From Shimia sp039969785 (GTDB taxonomy: Bacteria > Pseudomonadota > Alphaproteobacteria > Rhodobacterales > Rhodobacteraceae): DNA of 64,000 nt. The stretch spans positions 34,173-98,172 of the forward strand of contig NZ_JBDVNC010000046.1 in the NCBI RefSeq assembly GCF_039969785.1. Direction: 5' to 3'. Within the stretch, counting starts at the first letter, position 1, and every line of letters begins with the position of its first letter. The notes under the pieces are model-generated. The model ran no database searches. It was not told the DNA's origin and worked only from the letters and a program-made list of their open reading frames with translations. The translations under genes were made by a program, and so were the position numbers. Positions 17,475 to 26,818 of the stretch are shown here, piece by piece.

Positions 17475-18710
17475 TTACGCCGCAACGTGATCCGTCCGGA
17501 TTTCGCGGATTGGCAGGTGCACAATGGCGCTAAAGGCCCCGACAGCAATACCAATCCACCAGACCGCAGTATAGTCACCGTAAAGATCATACATACGCCC
17601 GCCCAACCAGACGCCGAGAAAACTGCCCAGCTGATGGCTAAAGAAAACAATGCCATAAAGCGTGCCCATAAATCGCAGCCCATAAAGATGCGCGACCAAC
17701 CCCGAGGTCAGCGGCACAGTCGCCAGCCACATTGACCCCATTGCAGCTGAAAAAATAACCACGCTTAAAGGTGTGATCGGCAGAAGGATAAAGACAATCG
17801 ACGCCACGGTGCGACCGGTATAAATCCCTGCCAACAAATACTTTTTCTGGAACCGCTTGCCCGCCCAACCAGCGGTCAGCGTCCCGACAATGTTTGCTAA
17901 GCCAATTACCGAAATCGCCACCGCCCCCAGCGCCGAAGTTGTGGAAACCCCGACGCTCGCCAGCATACTGGACGGGTCAATCGCCGCGCAGGCCTCGGTG
18001 ATCAGCGCCGGAAAATGCGCGGTAATAAAACCAAGCTGATAGCCACAGCTGAAAAATCCCAAAAATATCAATGTATAAGACGGATCGCGAAAGGCGCGCA
18101 TCAGGATCTTGCCCATGCTCTCTTCCAGCTGGGCCTTGTTAACCGCGGGTGCACGCATCAGCGGCAAGAGCAGCAGGGTCGTCAGCACCGCCGCTGCGAA
18201 CACAAGGAACGTGTTTTGCCAACTGGTGAACGACAACATCCACTCGGCCAGAGGTGGTCCAAAAATCTGCCCCACAGACCCGGCCACGGTTACAATCGCC
18301 AAAGACATGGATCGGTTTTCGTCTGTGCTCGCCCGGCCAACCACGGCCAAAATCACCCCGAGCCCCGTTCCGGCGATCCCGAAACCTACAAGAATTTCAT
18401 AGAGTTGATGTGCCTCGGGGCGCACAGCCATTGATGACAACACCAACCCGGCCGCATAGGTAATTGCCCCCAGAACAATCGCCCGACGATCACCAAGTTT
18501 CTCGGCCATCGCACCAAAAATCGGCTGCCCAATCCCCCATGCGAGATTCTGAATCGCAATCGCCATAGAGAATTCACTGCGCAACCATCCAAACTCCTGC
18601 GCAATCGGAATTTGAAACACTCCAAACGTCGAGCGGATGCCAAAGGACACCAAAATGATGATGCATCCGACCACCAGAACAGGTGTAAAAATTGATGTTT
18701 TCTGCTGCAT
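17475..18710 (-). CDS. MFS transporter
   Basis: A 411-residue major facilitator with twelve membrane helices. The loop between helices 2 and 3 reads GAMAEKLGDRRAIVLG, the MFS motif A region, and FGVFQIPIAQEFGW at the N-terminus recalls the OFA/monocarboxylate branch. An organic acid substrate is therefore possible. It is monocistronic, with the gene starting 138 bp from the divergent zapE. A link with the aromatic-acid region further right is possible but not shown. Confidence 0.88.
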   Translation of the reverse strand: MQQKTSIFTPVLVVGCIIILVSFGIRSTFGVFQIPIAQEFGWLRSEFSMAIAIQNLAWGIGQPIFGAMAEKLGDRRAIVLGAITYAAGLVLSSMAVRPEAHQLYEILVGFGIAGTGLGVILAVVGRASTDENRSMSLAIVTVAGSVGQIFGPPLAEWMLSFTSWQNTFLVFAAAVLTTLLLLPLMRAPAVNKAQLEESMGKILMRAFRDPSYTLIFLGFFSCGYQLGFITAHFPALITEACAAIDPSSMLASVGVSTTSALGAVAISVIGLANIVGTLTAGWAGKRFQKKYLLAGIYTGRTVASIVFILLPITPLSVVIFSAAMGSMWLATVPLTSGLVAHLYGLRFMGTLYGIVFFSHQLGSFLGVWLGGRMYDLYGDYTAVWWIGIAVGAFSAIVHLPIREIRTDHVAA

Positions 18711-18848
18711 CCGTCGCTCCTGTTCCGCAGGTTCAGAATGACCTGTCGCAGAATTTCGGTCAATTCAGCATTTGTTCATCATCACATGACAAACTGCGAT
18801 GACCCAAACGATCTTCCTTCTGGCGCGCGTATCGTCTAACACGTTGAT

Positions 18849-19913
18849 ATGCGAACTCTTCCGGAATTATATCAAGACAAGATCCTCGCAGGCGAGCTTC
18901 AGTTTGATGACGCCCAAGAGGCAGTAATGCCCCAGTTCGAACGCATCCGCGAAGAGCTGGACAAGCCCGTCAAAAAGGGCTGGTTCCGAAAATCGACCCC
19001 TGAACCGGTTCGGGGACTCTATATCTGGGGTGGCGTTGGACGCGGCAAGTCCATGCTGATGGATATGTTTGTCGAAACGCTGGATGTCCCGGTCCGGCGG
19101 GTTCATTTCCATGCCTTCATGCAGGAAATCCACGAGGCGATGCACGAGGCCCGCAAACAAGGCGTCGAAGATGCGATTCAACCCATTGCGCAAAGTGTTA
19201 TCGAAAGTGTGCGGGTACTTGCTTTTGATGAAATGCAGATCACCGACATCACGGATGCGATGATTGTCGGACGGTTGTTTGAGTATCTGTTTGAGGCTGG
19301 TACGGTGGTCGTGACCACGTCCAACCGTGTGCCGGATGATCTTTACAAGGACGGTCTGAACCGTCAGCTTTTCCTGCCTTTCATAGAACTCATCAAAGAA
19401 CGAATGTGCCTGTGGGAACTGGTCAGCCCGAATGATTACCGCCAGAATCGATTGTCTGGAAATCAGGTCTATTTCGTTCAGGCCGGAACCGAAGCGCGCG
19501 CGCAAATTCGCGCAATCTGGACTGATCTTTCAGGCGGTGATGCCGAGCCTTTGGTGCTGACCGTCAAGGGTCGAAAGGTCGAATTGCCCGCCTTTCGCAA
19601 CGGTGTCGCGCGGGCTACGTTCTTTGACCTATGTGGCAAGATGCTGGGCGCTGGGGATTATCTGGCCATCGCGAATGCCGTCAAAGTACTGATATTGGAA
19701 GATATTCCGCAATTATCACGCCATAATTTCAACGAAGCGAAACGGTTTGTGACGTTGATCGATGCCCTCTACGAGGCAAAGGTGCGCTTGATCTGCTCTG
19801 CCGCTGCGCAACCGGAAATGCTGTATGTCGAAGGCGAAGGCACGTTCGAATTTGAACGCACCGGAAGCCGCCTGCGCGAGATGCAGGATGCGAACTGGGG
19901 TCAGCAGGACTGA
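18849..19913 (+). CDS. zapE: cell division protein ZapE (AFG1-like ATPase)
   Basis: A 354-residue AFG1/ZapE-family P-loop ATPase. The Walker A motif is GGVGRGKSMLMD near residues 60-71, Walker B is LAFDEMQITDI, and sensor-like TTSNRVPDDLYKDG follows, all hallmarks of the family. ZapE binds FtsZ and supports division under stress in gammaproteobacteria; the mitochondrial relative acts in respiratory complex turnover. In this group the gene usually lies near mdh/suc genes, which are not visible here. Confidence 0.94.
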   Translation: MRTLPELYQDKILAGELQFDDAQEAVMPQFERIREELDKPVKKGWFRKSTPEPVRGLYIWGGVGRGKSMLMDMFVETLDVPVRRVHFHAFMQEIHEAMHEARKQGVEDAIQPIAQSVIESVRVLAFDEMQITDITDAMIVGRLFEYLFEAGTVVVTTSNRVPDDLYKDGLNRQLFLPFIELIKERMCLWELVSPNDYRQNRLSGNQVYFVQAGTEARAQIRAIWTDLSGGDAEPLVLTVKGRKVELPAFRNGVARATFFDLCGKMLGAGDYLAIANAVKVLILEDIPQLSRHNFNEAKRFVTLIDALYEAKVRLICSAAAQPEMLYVEGEGTFEFERTGSRLREMQDANWGQQD

Positions 19914-19925
19914 CCCCAAGCCACA

Positions 19926-21098
19926 TCAAAATGGCAGGCCAACATAGTTTTCGGCAAGCGAGCTCATCGCGGCTTCTGAGGAAAACAGATACTCCATCTC
20001 GATCTCTTGCAACCGGCGATCATATTCAATGTTGTCCGGGAAAGTGTGCAGCATCGATGTCATCCACCAACTAAACCGCTGCGCCTTCCACACCCGCGCT
20101 AACGCCTTTTGCGAATAGGCTTCCAAGCCTGAATCGTCGCCCTTCAGATAATGCCCAAGCATCGCGTGATAGAGATAGTAGATGTCAGACGCGGCCGAAT
20201 TCAGACCACGTGCACCCGTGGGTGGCACAATATGCGCGGCGTCACCAGCCAGGAACAAATTGCCATAGCGCATCGGTTCAGCCACAAAACTACGCAATGG
20301 CGCAATCGACTTTTCAATCGACGGCCCGGTTTCCAGCTTGTCAGCAACCTCTTGCGGCAGACGGCGACGTAGTTCGGTCCAGAATTCATCGTCAGACCAG
20401 TCTTCGACCGTATCGCTCAGCGGGACCTGAATGTAATAGCGGCTCAGCACCTGACTGCGCAGCGAACACAGTGCAAATCCACGATCATGCTTGGCGTAAA
20501 TCAATTCGTCGCTCACCGGTTTGGTTCGGCTCAGAACACCCAGCCAGCCAAACGGATATACCTTTTCATATTCCTTCAACACATCCGAAGGGATCGATTT
20601 TCGGCTTGGACCGTGAAACCCATCCGCACCGATCACATAGTCGCAATCAATGCGTATAATATCGTCACCATCACGATACGTCACATGCGGTTTTTCCGCC
20701 TTAAGGTCATGTAATTTCACGTCTTCCACATTGTGGATGACGATCCCGTTCATCCTGTCGCGCGCCTCGTACAGGTCTCTGGTCAATTCGGTTTGACCAT
20801 ACACAACAACCGAATTCCCGCCGGAATACTTGTTAATGTCCACGCGTTTCATGTCGCCATTGTTAGAGATATGAAACCCACCGTGAATTTCGCCCTCATT
20901 GTCCATGCGCTCGCCACATTGGGCCTCGCGCATCAGTTCGGCAAAACCATGTTCCAAAACGCCCGCCCGAATGCGGCCCAGCACATATGCGCGGCTTTGG
21001 CGCTCCAAAACGACGGTGTCGATGCCCTTAAGATGCAATAGTTGCGACAACATCAGCCCCGACGGACCGCCTCCAATGATGCAAACTTGGGTTTTCAT
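19926..21098 (-). CDS. pobA: 4-hydroxybenzoate 3-monooxygenase
   Basis: PobA hydroxylates 4-hydroxybenzoate to protocatechuate using FAD and NADPH. The 390-residue protein starts MKTQVCIIGGGPSGLML (FAD dinucleotide fold), has the ribityl/NADPH motif CDYVIGADGFHG, and the FAD motif LFLAGDAAHIVPPTGARGLN. The C-terminus ENYVGLPF is as in the Pseudomonas enzyme. ATG 21098 follows a GAGGGAGAGCGAGAC ribosome binding site; the frame opens 38 codons earlier, but this is the family start. It is divergent from the PobR-like gene, the standard arrangement. Confidence 0.97.
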   Translation of the reverse strand: MKTQVCIIGGGPSGLMLSQLLHLKGIDTVVLERQSRAYVLGRIRAGVLEHGFAELMREAQCGERMDNEGEIHGGFHISNNGDMKRVDINKYSGGNSVVVYGQTELTRDLYEARDRMNGIVIHNVEDVKLHDLKAEKPHVTYRDGDDIIRIDCDYVIGADGFHGPSRKSIPSDVLKEYEKVYPFGWLGVLSRTKPVSDELIYAKHDRGFALCSLRSQVLSRYYIQVPLSDTVEDWSDDEFWTELRRRLPQEVADKLETGPSIEKSIAPLRSFVAEPMRYGNLFLAGDAAHIVPPTGARGLNSAASDIYYLYHAMLGHYLKGDDSGLEAYSQKALARVWKAQRFSWWMTSMLHTFPDNIEYDRRLQEIEMEYLFSSEAAMSSLAENYVGLPF

Positions 21099-21189
21099 GT
21101 CTCGCTCTCCCTCTGACGATGTGTAAGGATCAGATATTATGCGAACAGTTTGAATGGACTGGATTGCCAAAAACTTGTACATTTCGAAC

Positions 21190-22065
21190 ATGAATACTTC
21201 GGAAAACACCATTCTGAATTACAACCTGTTCGGAGAGTCCGGCGATCTGCCTGATGTGGTTCATTGCGAAACAATCGAAGCCCGGTCGCGTCTGCACGAT
21301 TGGGAGTTTTCTCCTCATCGCCACGCACGGTTGCATCAGGTATTGATCTTGGAAAAGGGTCGCGGAAAAGTGTCTCTGGATGGTCGAAACCACCCAATTC
21401 CGCCCGCCTCAATTGTTAACGTTCCCGTTGGAATTGTGCACGGATTCTCATTTGAACCGGGAACGCGCGGATTGGTCATCACGTTGGCCGCTGAAATACT
21501 GGATGACACGCTCCGACACTCCAAAGGGCTTGGCCAAATACTGAACCAGCCCACTGTTCAAACGGCATCCAGCGACATCGCCTCAACCATGCAATCAATC
21601 GCCATCTGCTTTGCCGGCCGCGACTTTGCCCGCGCGCATGTGTTGCGCGCCTTATGTGCGCTTTTGATTGGACAGATCGCACAATCGCTCTTCCATTCGG
21701 GATCCGCGCCCGAAGCGTCACAAAAACCGGAATTGCTCAGCCGGTTCGAAACTTTGATAGAAGACAAATACCTTTTGCACTGGACCGTCGCAGAATATGC
21801 TGCCGCCCTGTCTGTCAGCCCAACACATCTGAGCCGCGTGACCCGCGCAGCAACCGGTCGCCCTGCAACGCGCCTGATCGAAGAACGTTTGATCCGCGAG
21901 GCACGGCGCAATCTTGTTTATACAAACCTACCAGTTTCAACGATTGCCTATGCATTGGGGTTCGAAGACCCGGCCTATTTCAGCCGGGTCTTTTCGCGCG
22001 CCACGGGTCTGGCTCCGCGAAATTTCAGAGCGCGGGCTTTGTCAGACGCCGCCCCCGAAGCCTAG
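21190..22065 (+). CDS. pobR: AraC family regulator, PobR-like
   Basis: An AraC/XylS regulator of about 291 residues. The N-terminal cupin-type sensor shows HRHARLHQVLILEKGRG; the C-terminal double helix-turn-helix includes WTVAEYAAALSVSPTHLSRV and the signature ISTIAYALGF-like segment VSTIAYALGFEDPAYFSRVF. Its place back-to-back with pobA makes it the likely 4-hydroxybenzoate-responsive activator. Two in-frame ATGs (21154 and 21190) are possible and neither has a clear ribosome binding site. Its 3' end overlaps ligB1 by 4 nt, convergently. Confidence 0.88.
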   Translation: MNTSENTILNYNLFGESGDLPDVVHCETIEARSRLHDWEFSPHRHARLHQVLILEKGRGKVSLDGRNHPIPPASIVNVPVGIVHGFSFEPGTRGLVITLAAEILDDTLRHSKGLGQILNQPTVQTASSDIASTMQSIAICFAGRDFARAHVLRALCALLIGQIAQSLFHSGSAPEASQKPELLSRFETLIEDKYLLHWTVAEYAAALSVSPTHLSRVTRAATGRPATRLIEERLIREARRNLVYTNLPVSTIAYALGFEDPAYFSRVFSRATGLAPRNFRARALSDAAPEA

Positions 22066-22910
22066 GCCCCGCATTCCAAAAGCAATGTCCCCGCAGCGGT
22101 GTTTGAAATCGGGATATGATAATTGCGCGTCAGCTCGGTCACATTATCCCCCAACGCACCCCGCATCATCATCCACATCAGGAACTCGGTGCCCTGCGCA
22201 CCAGCCTTTTCGACCAGCTCCATCCGTGAGATTTTGGTCAGTTCTTCGGGATTGTGCACGATGTTCTTAAGGCAGTATTCGTCAAACTCCCTGTTAATAT
22301 GACCAGCTCGCGCGCCGTCAAGTTGATGCGACAATCCACCTGTGCCCAACACCACAACCGTTGAGTCCTCGGGGAATGATTGGATCGCCCTGCCTAGAGC
22401 TTTGCCGAAATCCAACGCGCGTTTCAGCGTTGGAATGGGATGCTGCACAGTGTTTGCGGAAATCGGTACCGCGCGCGGCATGTCAGCATTGTCGGGTGCA
22501 CCAGGCCAGAACAGCTGCATCGGTACGACAAACCCATGATCCACGGCCAACTCCTGGCATGACGTAATGTCAAATTCATCCGCCACCATACTTTCAATGA
22601 TGTGCCAGCTCAGCTCGGGCGCGCCGGGAAACGGATCCAATGACGGCAGGCCCCAGCCCTCGTCTTCGTTGCGATATTCATGGGCCGCCCCGATCGCGAA
22701 TGTCGGCATCCGGTCCAAAAAGAACCCAAGACCGTGATCATTATAGATGTTGATCACATAGTCCGGCTTATTGTCTTTGATCCACTGATGTACCTTTGGA
22801 TAGCCGTCGAAAAACGGTTTCCAATACGGATCGTCCTGCAAATTGTTTTGAATGGCGTTTCCGACTGCCGGAATATGGGATGTCGTGATGCCGCCTAAAA
22901 TACGTGCCAT
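22062..22910 (-). CDS. ligB: extradiol dioxygenase beta subunit, LigB family (copy 1)
   Basis: Catalytic beta subunit of a class III (LigB-type) extradiol dioxygenase, 282 residues. Iron ligands expected for the family are present: His12 in TTSHIPA, the His in IYNDHGLGF, and the Glu in GTEFLMWMMMRGAL; the catalytic His is in GTGGLSHQL. It opens protocatechuate or a close analogue such as gallate between C4 and C5. It is more divergent from Sphingobium LigB than copy 2 (29478-30332). It is last in the operon galB-ligK-ligU-ligI-ligA-ligB. Confidence 0.9.
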   Translation of the reverse strand: MARILGGITTSHIPAVGNAIQNNLQDDPYWKPFFDGYPKVHQWIKDNKPDYVINIYNDHGLGFFLDRMPTFAIGAAHEYRNEDEGWGLPSLDPFPGAPELSWHIIESMVADEFDITSCQELAVDHGFVVPMQLFWPGAPDNADMPRAVPISANTVQHPIPTLKRALDFGKALGRAIQSFPEDSTVVVLGTGGLSHQLDGARAGHINREFDEYCLKNIVHNPEELTKISRMELVEKAGAQGTEFLMWMMMRGALGDNVTELTRNYHIPISNTAAGTLLLECGA

Positions 22911-22913
22911 ATC

Positions 22914-23273
22914 CTATTTCCCCGCATCCAGAAGTTTTTGCCTGAATTCGCCGGTGGTCACACCGGTCTGCTGAGCGCCCACATCCTGCACCCCCAGTTT
23001 GAAGATGCCCGCGAATTTTGCGAGGTAGTAAATGTTTCCGCCCGCCGCGATCAGGTCGAGCACATTGCGGTCGCGAATGGCCTTTTTTTGCTGATCATTC
23101 AGGCCGAACTGATCCATATAGCCTTCTTCGTCGGCAACAAAAGCGTCACGGCATTTTTGGGCGTTAAAGGAATAACACATCTTGTTCAGCGCATAGCCTT
23201 TCATGGCCTGTTTGCCGTCAAAGATCGTCGTCCCGGGAATGTCGATGTGATAGTCAAAACCTGGCTGATCCAT
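22914..23273 (-). CDS. ligA: extradiol dioxygenase alpha subunit, LigA family (copy 1)
   Basis: Small alpha subunit, 119 residues, that caps the active site of the LigB partner encoded 3 nt downstream. The LigA core is visible: DIPGTTIFDG, GYALNKMCYSF, ADEEGYMDQFGL and GGNIYYLAKF. The C-terminal third differs from copy 2: it lacks the MTGM and GGRSPDG segments. The ATG sits behind AAAGGAGGCGGCG. Divergence from copy 2 suggests another substrate preference. Confidence 0.9.
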   Translation of the reverse strand: MDQPGFDYHIDIPGTTIFDGKQAMKGYALNKMCYSFNAQKCRDAFVADEEGYMDQFGLNDQQKKAIRDRNVLDLIAAGGNIYYLAKFAGIFKLGVQDVGAQQTGVTTGEFRQKLLDAGK

Positions 23274-23288
23274 CGCCGCCTCCTTTGA

Positions 23289-24176
23289 TTACTGCGCCCA
23301 ATAAAGACGCATAGGGTTATCCACGAGCAGCTTGCGCTGCTGTTCAGGCGTTCGCGCGATTTTCGGAATATAATCGACCAGTGCACCGTCATCGGGCATG
23401 TGTGATTTCATGTTTGGATGAGGCCAGTCCGTACCCCACAAAACACGGTCTTCAAACTTGTCGACAATGGTTTGGTAGAATGGAATGACGTCGTCATATG
23501 GCGGACCAGCCACACTCAGCCGTTCCGGGCAGGTGACTTTAGTCCAGATATTTTCATTTTCCGTCATCAGTTTGATAAAACGTTGAAAATCCGGGTGATC
23601 GACGCCTTTTGGCACATCCGGGCGCCCCATATGATCAACAACAATGATCCCGGGCAGCTGCTTTAGAAAAGGCTCCAGATCCTCCAGATCGGCGGCCTCG
23701 AAATAGACGACAATTGACCAACCAAATTCCTGAATTTTCTCTGCAATACCGACAAAAACCTCGCGCGGCGTGGCATCCACCAACCGTTTGACAAAGTTAA
23801 ACCGACCCCCCCGCACGCCGGCTGCGTGCATGTCAGACAGGTCGTCGCGGGTGATATCCGGCCCGACGCTGGCCACACCACGCGCCAGATCACCGGCTGT
23901 GCGGCAGGCATCCACCATGGCGCGATTGTCTTTGCCGTGACATGTCGCCTGAACAATCACATTGCGGGAAAAACCCAAATGGTCGCGCAACGCATAAAGC
24001 TTGTCCTTGCCCGCATTGCACGGCGTGTATTTGCGTTCGGGCGCATATGGAAATTCCGGGCTGGGTCCAAAAACATGGCAATGTGCATCCACCGCCCCTT
24101 GGGGCAAAACAAAATCGGGTTTCTTCGGGTCCGGGTGAAATTCCAGCCAGTCCGCGTCCATTTTTTGATCGCTCAT
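23289..24176 (-). CDS. ligI: 2-pyrone-4,6-dicarboxylate hydrolase
   Basis: LigI opens 2-pyrone-4,6-dicarboxylate to 4-oxalomesaconate in the 4,5-cleavage pathway. It is a 295-residue amidohydrolase that works without metal in the known enzymes. Seen: the N-terminal AVDAHCHVFGP, IIVVDHMGRPD in the middle, and VLWGTDWPHPN with the catalytic Asp near the C-terminus. The start overlaps the stop of ligU by 4 nt and ligA follows after 15 nt, so it is central in the operon. Confidence 0.96.
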   Translation of the reverse strand: MSDQKMDADWLEFHPDPKKPDFVLPQGAVDAHCHVFGPSPEFPYAPERKYTPCNAGKDKLYALRDHLGFSRNVIVQATCHGKDNRAMVDACRTAGDLARGVASVGPDITRDDLSDMHAAGVRGGRFNFVKRLVDATPREVFVGIAEKIQEFGWSIVVYFEAADLEDLEPFLKQLPGIIVVDHMGRPDVPKGVDHPDFQRFIKLMTENENIWTKVTCPERLSVAGPPYDDVIPFYQTIVDKFEDRVLWGTDWPHPNMKSHMPDDGALVDYIPKIARTPEQQRKLLVDNPMRLYWAQ

Positions 24177-25231
24177 GCGAACACCTCTCCGTCCATCAAT
24201 TTGCGTACAGTCCGTAATATCGCAGCCTGCGCCACGGTGCCGGTTTCATCCAGCGTGGCAATCACAGTCATTTCACCAGTGGGATGTTCCACCGACAACG
24301 TGCGGATTTCGCCGTCGCCTGTCTCGGAAAGGGCAAAGGCTGGCGCATCGTCAATCAGACAGGCCGTTGCAACGCTGACCGCGCCCAGCACACCAATTGT
24401 CTTGTGGCATCGGTGCGGAATAAAAGTGCGTGTCGACACGGCCCCACCGTCACGCGGAGCACTGACCATTGTCATTTTGGGAACAGACTTGGCAGACACA
24501 TCCCCCAAATTCATCAGCGGCCCGCATTTCAACCGGATCGCTTCCAGCTTTTCGCGCAGCGCTGTGTTGTCCTCTAGTGCTTCTGGCGTTTCGGTCCCGG
24601 TAATCCCCACATCGGACGCCCGGATCACAACACAAGGCATGCCATTGTCGATCATAGTCACCGAGATCCCATCAATCACATCCACCGAATTGCCCGTTGG
24701 CAACAACGCACCGCAAGACGACCCTGCCGTATCCTTGAACGCAATTGGAACCGCAGACGCCGTCCCCGGCACACCGTCGATACGGGCAGTGCCAAAATAG
24801 GAAACCTTTTTCTCAGGCGTCTGCACTTGCAACTCAGCCACCTGGCCGGTGTTTTCCATATAGACCGAAACCGGGGTTTCTCCGTCTCGCGCAGGCACCA
24901 GTCCACGCTCAATGGCGAACGGACCGACACCGGCCAATATATTCCCACAATTTTGCGCATCAGTTACAATGGGTTGGTCCACAAACACTTGCAAAAACAG
25001 GTAATCAACGTCGATGCCCGGTCGTTCAGACTTGCGCACAACCGCAACCTTAGAGGTCAGTGGGTCTGCTCCGCCCATGCCGTCAATCTGGCGAACGTCC
25101 GGCGATCCCATGACCCGCAACAAAAACGCGTCACGTGCGCCCGCTTCACAAGGCAGATCATCAGCCAGGAAATACCCGCCCTTGGACGTCCCGCCTCGCA
25201 TCCACATACAACGCACACCGTTGGTCATCAT
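24173..25231 (-). CDS. ligU: 4-oxalomesaconate tautomerase (PrpF family)
   Basis: A 352-residue member of the PrpF/GalD/LigU family with the two-domain diaminopimelate-epimerase fold. The N-terminus CMWMRGGTSKGGYFLADDLP and the middle ADPLTSKVAVV are characteristic; the SSCGALLPTGN segment is also conserved. It shifts the double bond or keto-enol form of 4-oxalomesaconate so that the hydratase can act. Located between ligK and ligI in one operon, which supports the call over propionate-pathway PrpF. Confidence 0.93.
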   Translation of the reverse strand: MMTNGVRCMWMRGGTSKGGYFLADDLPCEAGARDAFLLRVMGSPDVRQIDGMGGADPLTSKVAVVRKSERPGIDVDYLFLQVFVDQPIVTDAQNCGNILAGVGPFAIERGLVPARDGETPVSVYMENTGQVAELQVQTPEKKVSYFGTARIDGVPGTASAVPIAFKDTAGSSCGALLPTGNSVDVIDGISVTMIDNGMPCVVIRASDVGITGTETPEALEDNTALREKLEAIRLKCGPLMNLGDVSAKSVPKMTMVSAPRDGGAVSTRTFIPHRCHKTIGVLGAVSVATACLIDDAPAFALSETGDGEIRTLSVEHPTGEMTVIATLDETGTVAQAAILRTVRKLMDGEVFA

Positions 25232-25261
25232 TGAACTTCCTTCTTCGCGTACCCGACTGGA

Positions 25262-25954
25262 TCAGACGTATTTCAGCCCTTTTTCGGCCAGCCGTTCACG
25301 CATGTTATAGATATCCAGCCCCAGCTCTCCGGCCTCAAATCGCGCGCGTTTGGCTGCTTCATTGGCCTCTCGCGCACGTGCCTTTTCCAACACGTCGGCG
25401 GCCTCTTCCCGGCGCACGACACAAACACCGTCATCATCTGCCACAACGATGTCGCCCGGATTGACCAGCGCACCAGCGCAAACAACCGGCACATTCACGG
25501 AACCAAGCGTCTCTTTAATGGTGCCCTGCGCGTGCACGGCCTTTGACCAGACCGGAAAATCCATCTCGCTCAGGTCACGAATATCACGCACGCCGCCGTC
25601 GATGATCAATCCGCGACACCCACGCGCCTGTGCTGAGGTCGCCAACAAGTCGCCGAAATACCCCGCATTTGACGGTGTGATCGTGCCCAGCAAAAGCACA
25701 TCACACGGCTGCAATTGCTCAATAGCAACATGGATCATCCAATTGTCACATGGGGGCGCCAGTATCGTCACCGCGGACCCGGCGATCCGCGCCCCGGCAT
25801 AAATCGGGCGCATATAATCCGCCAGCAGGCCTTTGCGCCCTTGTGCCTCGTGCACTGTGGCCACGCCGCATTCGGCCAGCCCGTCTACAACCGCCTGATC
25901 GGCTCGCTCGATGTTCCGGACCACGACCCCGGTTGTGCCTGCCTGAAAGTTCAT
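25262..25954 (-). CDS. ligK: 4-carboxy-4-hydroxy-2-oxoadipate aldolase
   Basis: A 230-residue RraA-like class II aldolase. It splits 4-carboxy-4-hydroxy-2-oxoadipate into pyruvate and oxaloacetate and often decarboxylates oxaloacetate too. Seen: ECGVATVHEAQGRKG, the metal/pyruvate site GCRGLIIDGGVRD and DIVVADDDGVCVV. Length and motifs fit LigK/GalC better than the shorter RraA. The start overlaps the galB stop by 4 nt. Confidence 0.95.
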   Translation of the reverse strand: MNFQAGTTGVVVRNIERADQAVVDGLAECGVATVHEAQGRKGLLADYMRPIYAGARIAGSAVTILAPPCDNWMIHVAIEQLQPCDVLLLGTITPSNAGYFGDLLATSAQARGCRGLIIDGGVRDIRDLSEMDFPVWSKAVHAQGTIKETLGSVNVPVVCAGALVNPGDIVVADDDGVCVVRREEAADVLEKARAREANEAAKRARFEAGELGLDIYNMRERLAEKGLKYV

Positions 25955-26688
25955 TCCAATTCATCCACTGTACGGGGAAAGATGGTCTGAAAGCCTTCGG
26001 CATATTGCGCCGCGCGCCCGCCTGCCATGCCACCCGAATTGCGGCGGAAATGATTGGCGCGGTTTTCGGCGACATTCTTGTAGAAATTCCACAGGTGTTC
26101 CTGCCCCTGCATGCACTGAATGGCGGCCCATTTCTTGTCCCAGACATCTGTGATGTCCAGAAACACGTCGGGTTTCCATTCCATCTGTTCCGTTTGATGC
26201 GGCTCAAACAGGTACAATTGCGGCGCGCCCAGTACTTTCTGACCGGGATTATGACCCCAAGCTTGTGCAATCATCCGGCATTCCAGCGCAAATTGCGTCG
26301 TGTTCATGTGGTCGGTGTTGTACGGGTCCCATTTGGAATGGGACATCATGAACTTAGGCTGTATTTCGCGGATCACATCTACCATGCGGTCCTGTGTCTC
26401 GCGCCCCAGATCCAGAGGGTAATCCCCAACATCAAAAAACCGAATATCGTTCACGCCCAGCGCGGCAGCGGCGTTTTCAGCCTCAACCTGGCGTGCGGCT
26501 TTGACCTTATCGATGGTCATGCCCTCCTGCTTCCACAACTTGGCGCTTTCACCGCGTTCACCGTAAGACAGACATACAACCGTCACCTCATAGCCTTTGG
26601 CTTGATGCAGGGCGATCGCGCCGCCCGCGCGCCAAACGAAATCGGCAGAATGTGCGCTGATCACCAACGCTGTTTTCTTATCGGACAT
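25951..26688 (-). CDS. galB: 4-oxalomesaconate hydratase, GalB (PIG-L family)
   Basis: A 245-residue PIG-L/LmbE-type zinc protein. The N-terminal SAHSADFVWRAGGAIA replaces the usual AHPDDE of deacetylases, with His and Asp as zinc ligands, and is followed by LSYGERGESAKLW. This matches GalB of Pseudomonas putida, the hydratase converting 4-oxalomesaconate to 4-carboxy-4-hydroxy-2-oxoadipate, an enzyme unrelated to LigJ. It is first in the minus-strand operon. Its position beside ligK and ligU supports the function strongly. Confidence 0.92.
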   Translation of the reverse strand: MSDKKTALVISAHSADFVWRAGGAIALHQAKGYEVTVVCLSYGERGESAKLWKQEGMTIDKVKAARQVEAENAAAALGVNDIRFFDVGDYPLDLGRETQDRMVDVIREIQPKFMMSHSKWDPYNTDHMNTTQFALECRMIAQAWGHNPGQKVLGAPQLYLFEPHQTEQMEWKPDVFLDITDVWDKKWAAIQCMQGQEHLWNFYKNVAENRANHFRRNSGGMAGGRAAQYAEGFQTIFPRTVDELE

Positions 26689-26788
26689 CTTGTCATGCTC
26701 CAGCTATTCGCGTTTCTATCCTGAGTGGACCTGTTCCCCAGATATTACGTGGACCATTGCAATTTGCCTATTTCGAAATCAGCGCCTA

Positions 26789-26807
26789 ATATAATTTAAA
26801 GCTATAT
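26789..26807 (+). promoter_or_regulatory. possible promoter/operator of the LysR gene
   Basis: A TATAAT hexamer (26790-26795) is embedded in an inverted repeat ATATA-N9-TATAT in the divergent gap between galB and the LysR gene. It could be a -10 box and a LysR-type binding site. The -35 region is poor. Confidence 0.35.
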
Positions 26808-26818
26808 GAGGGTGAAAA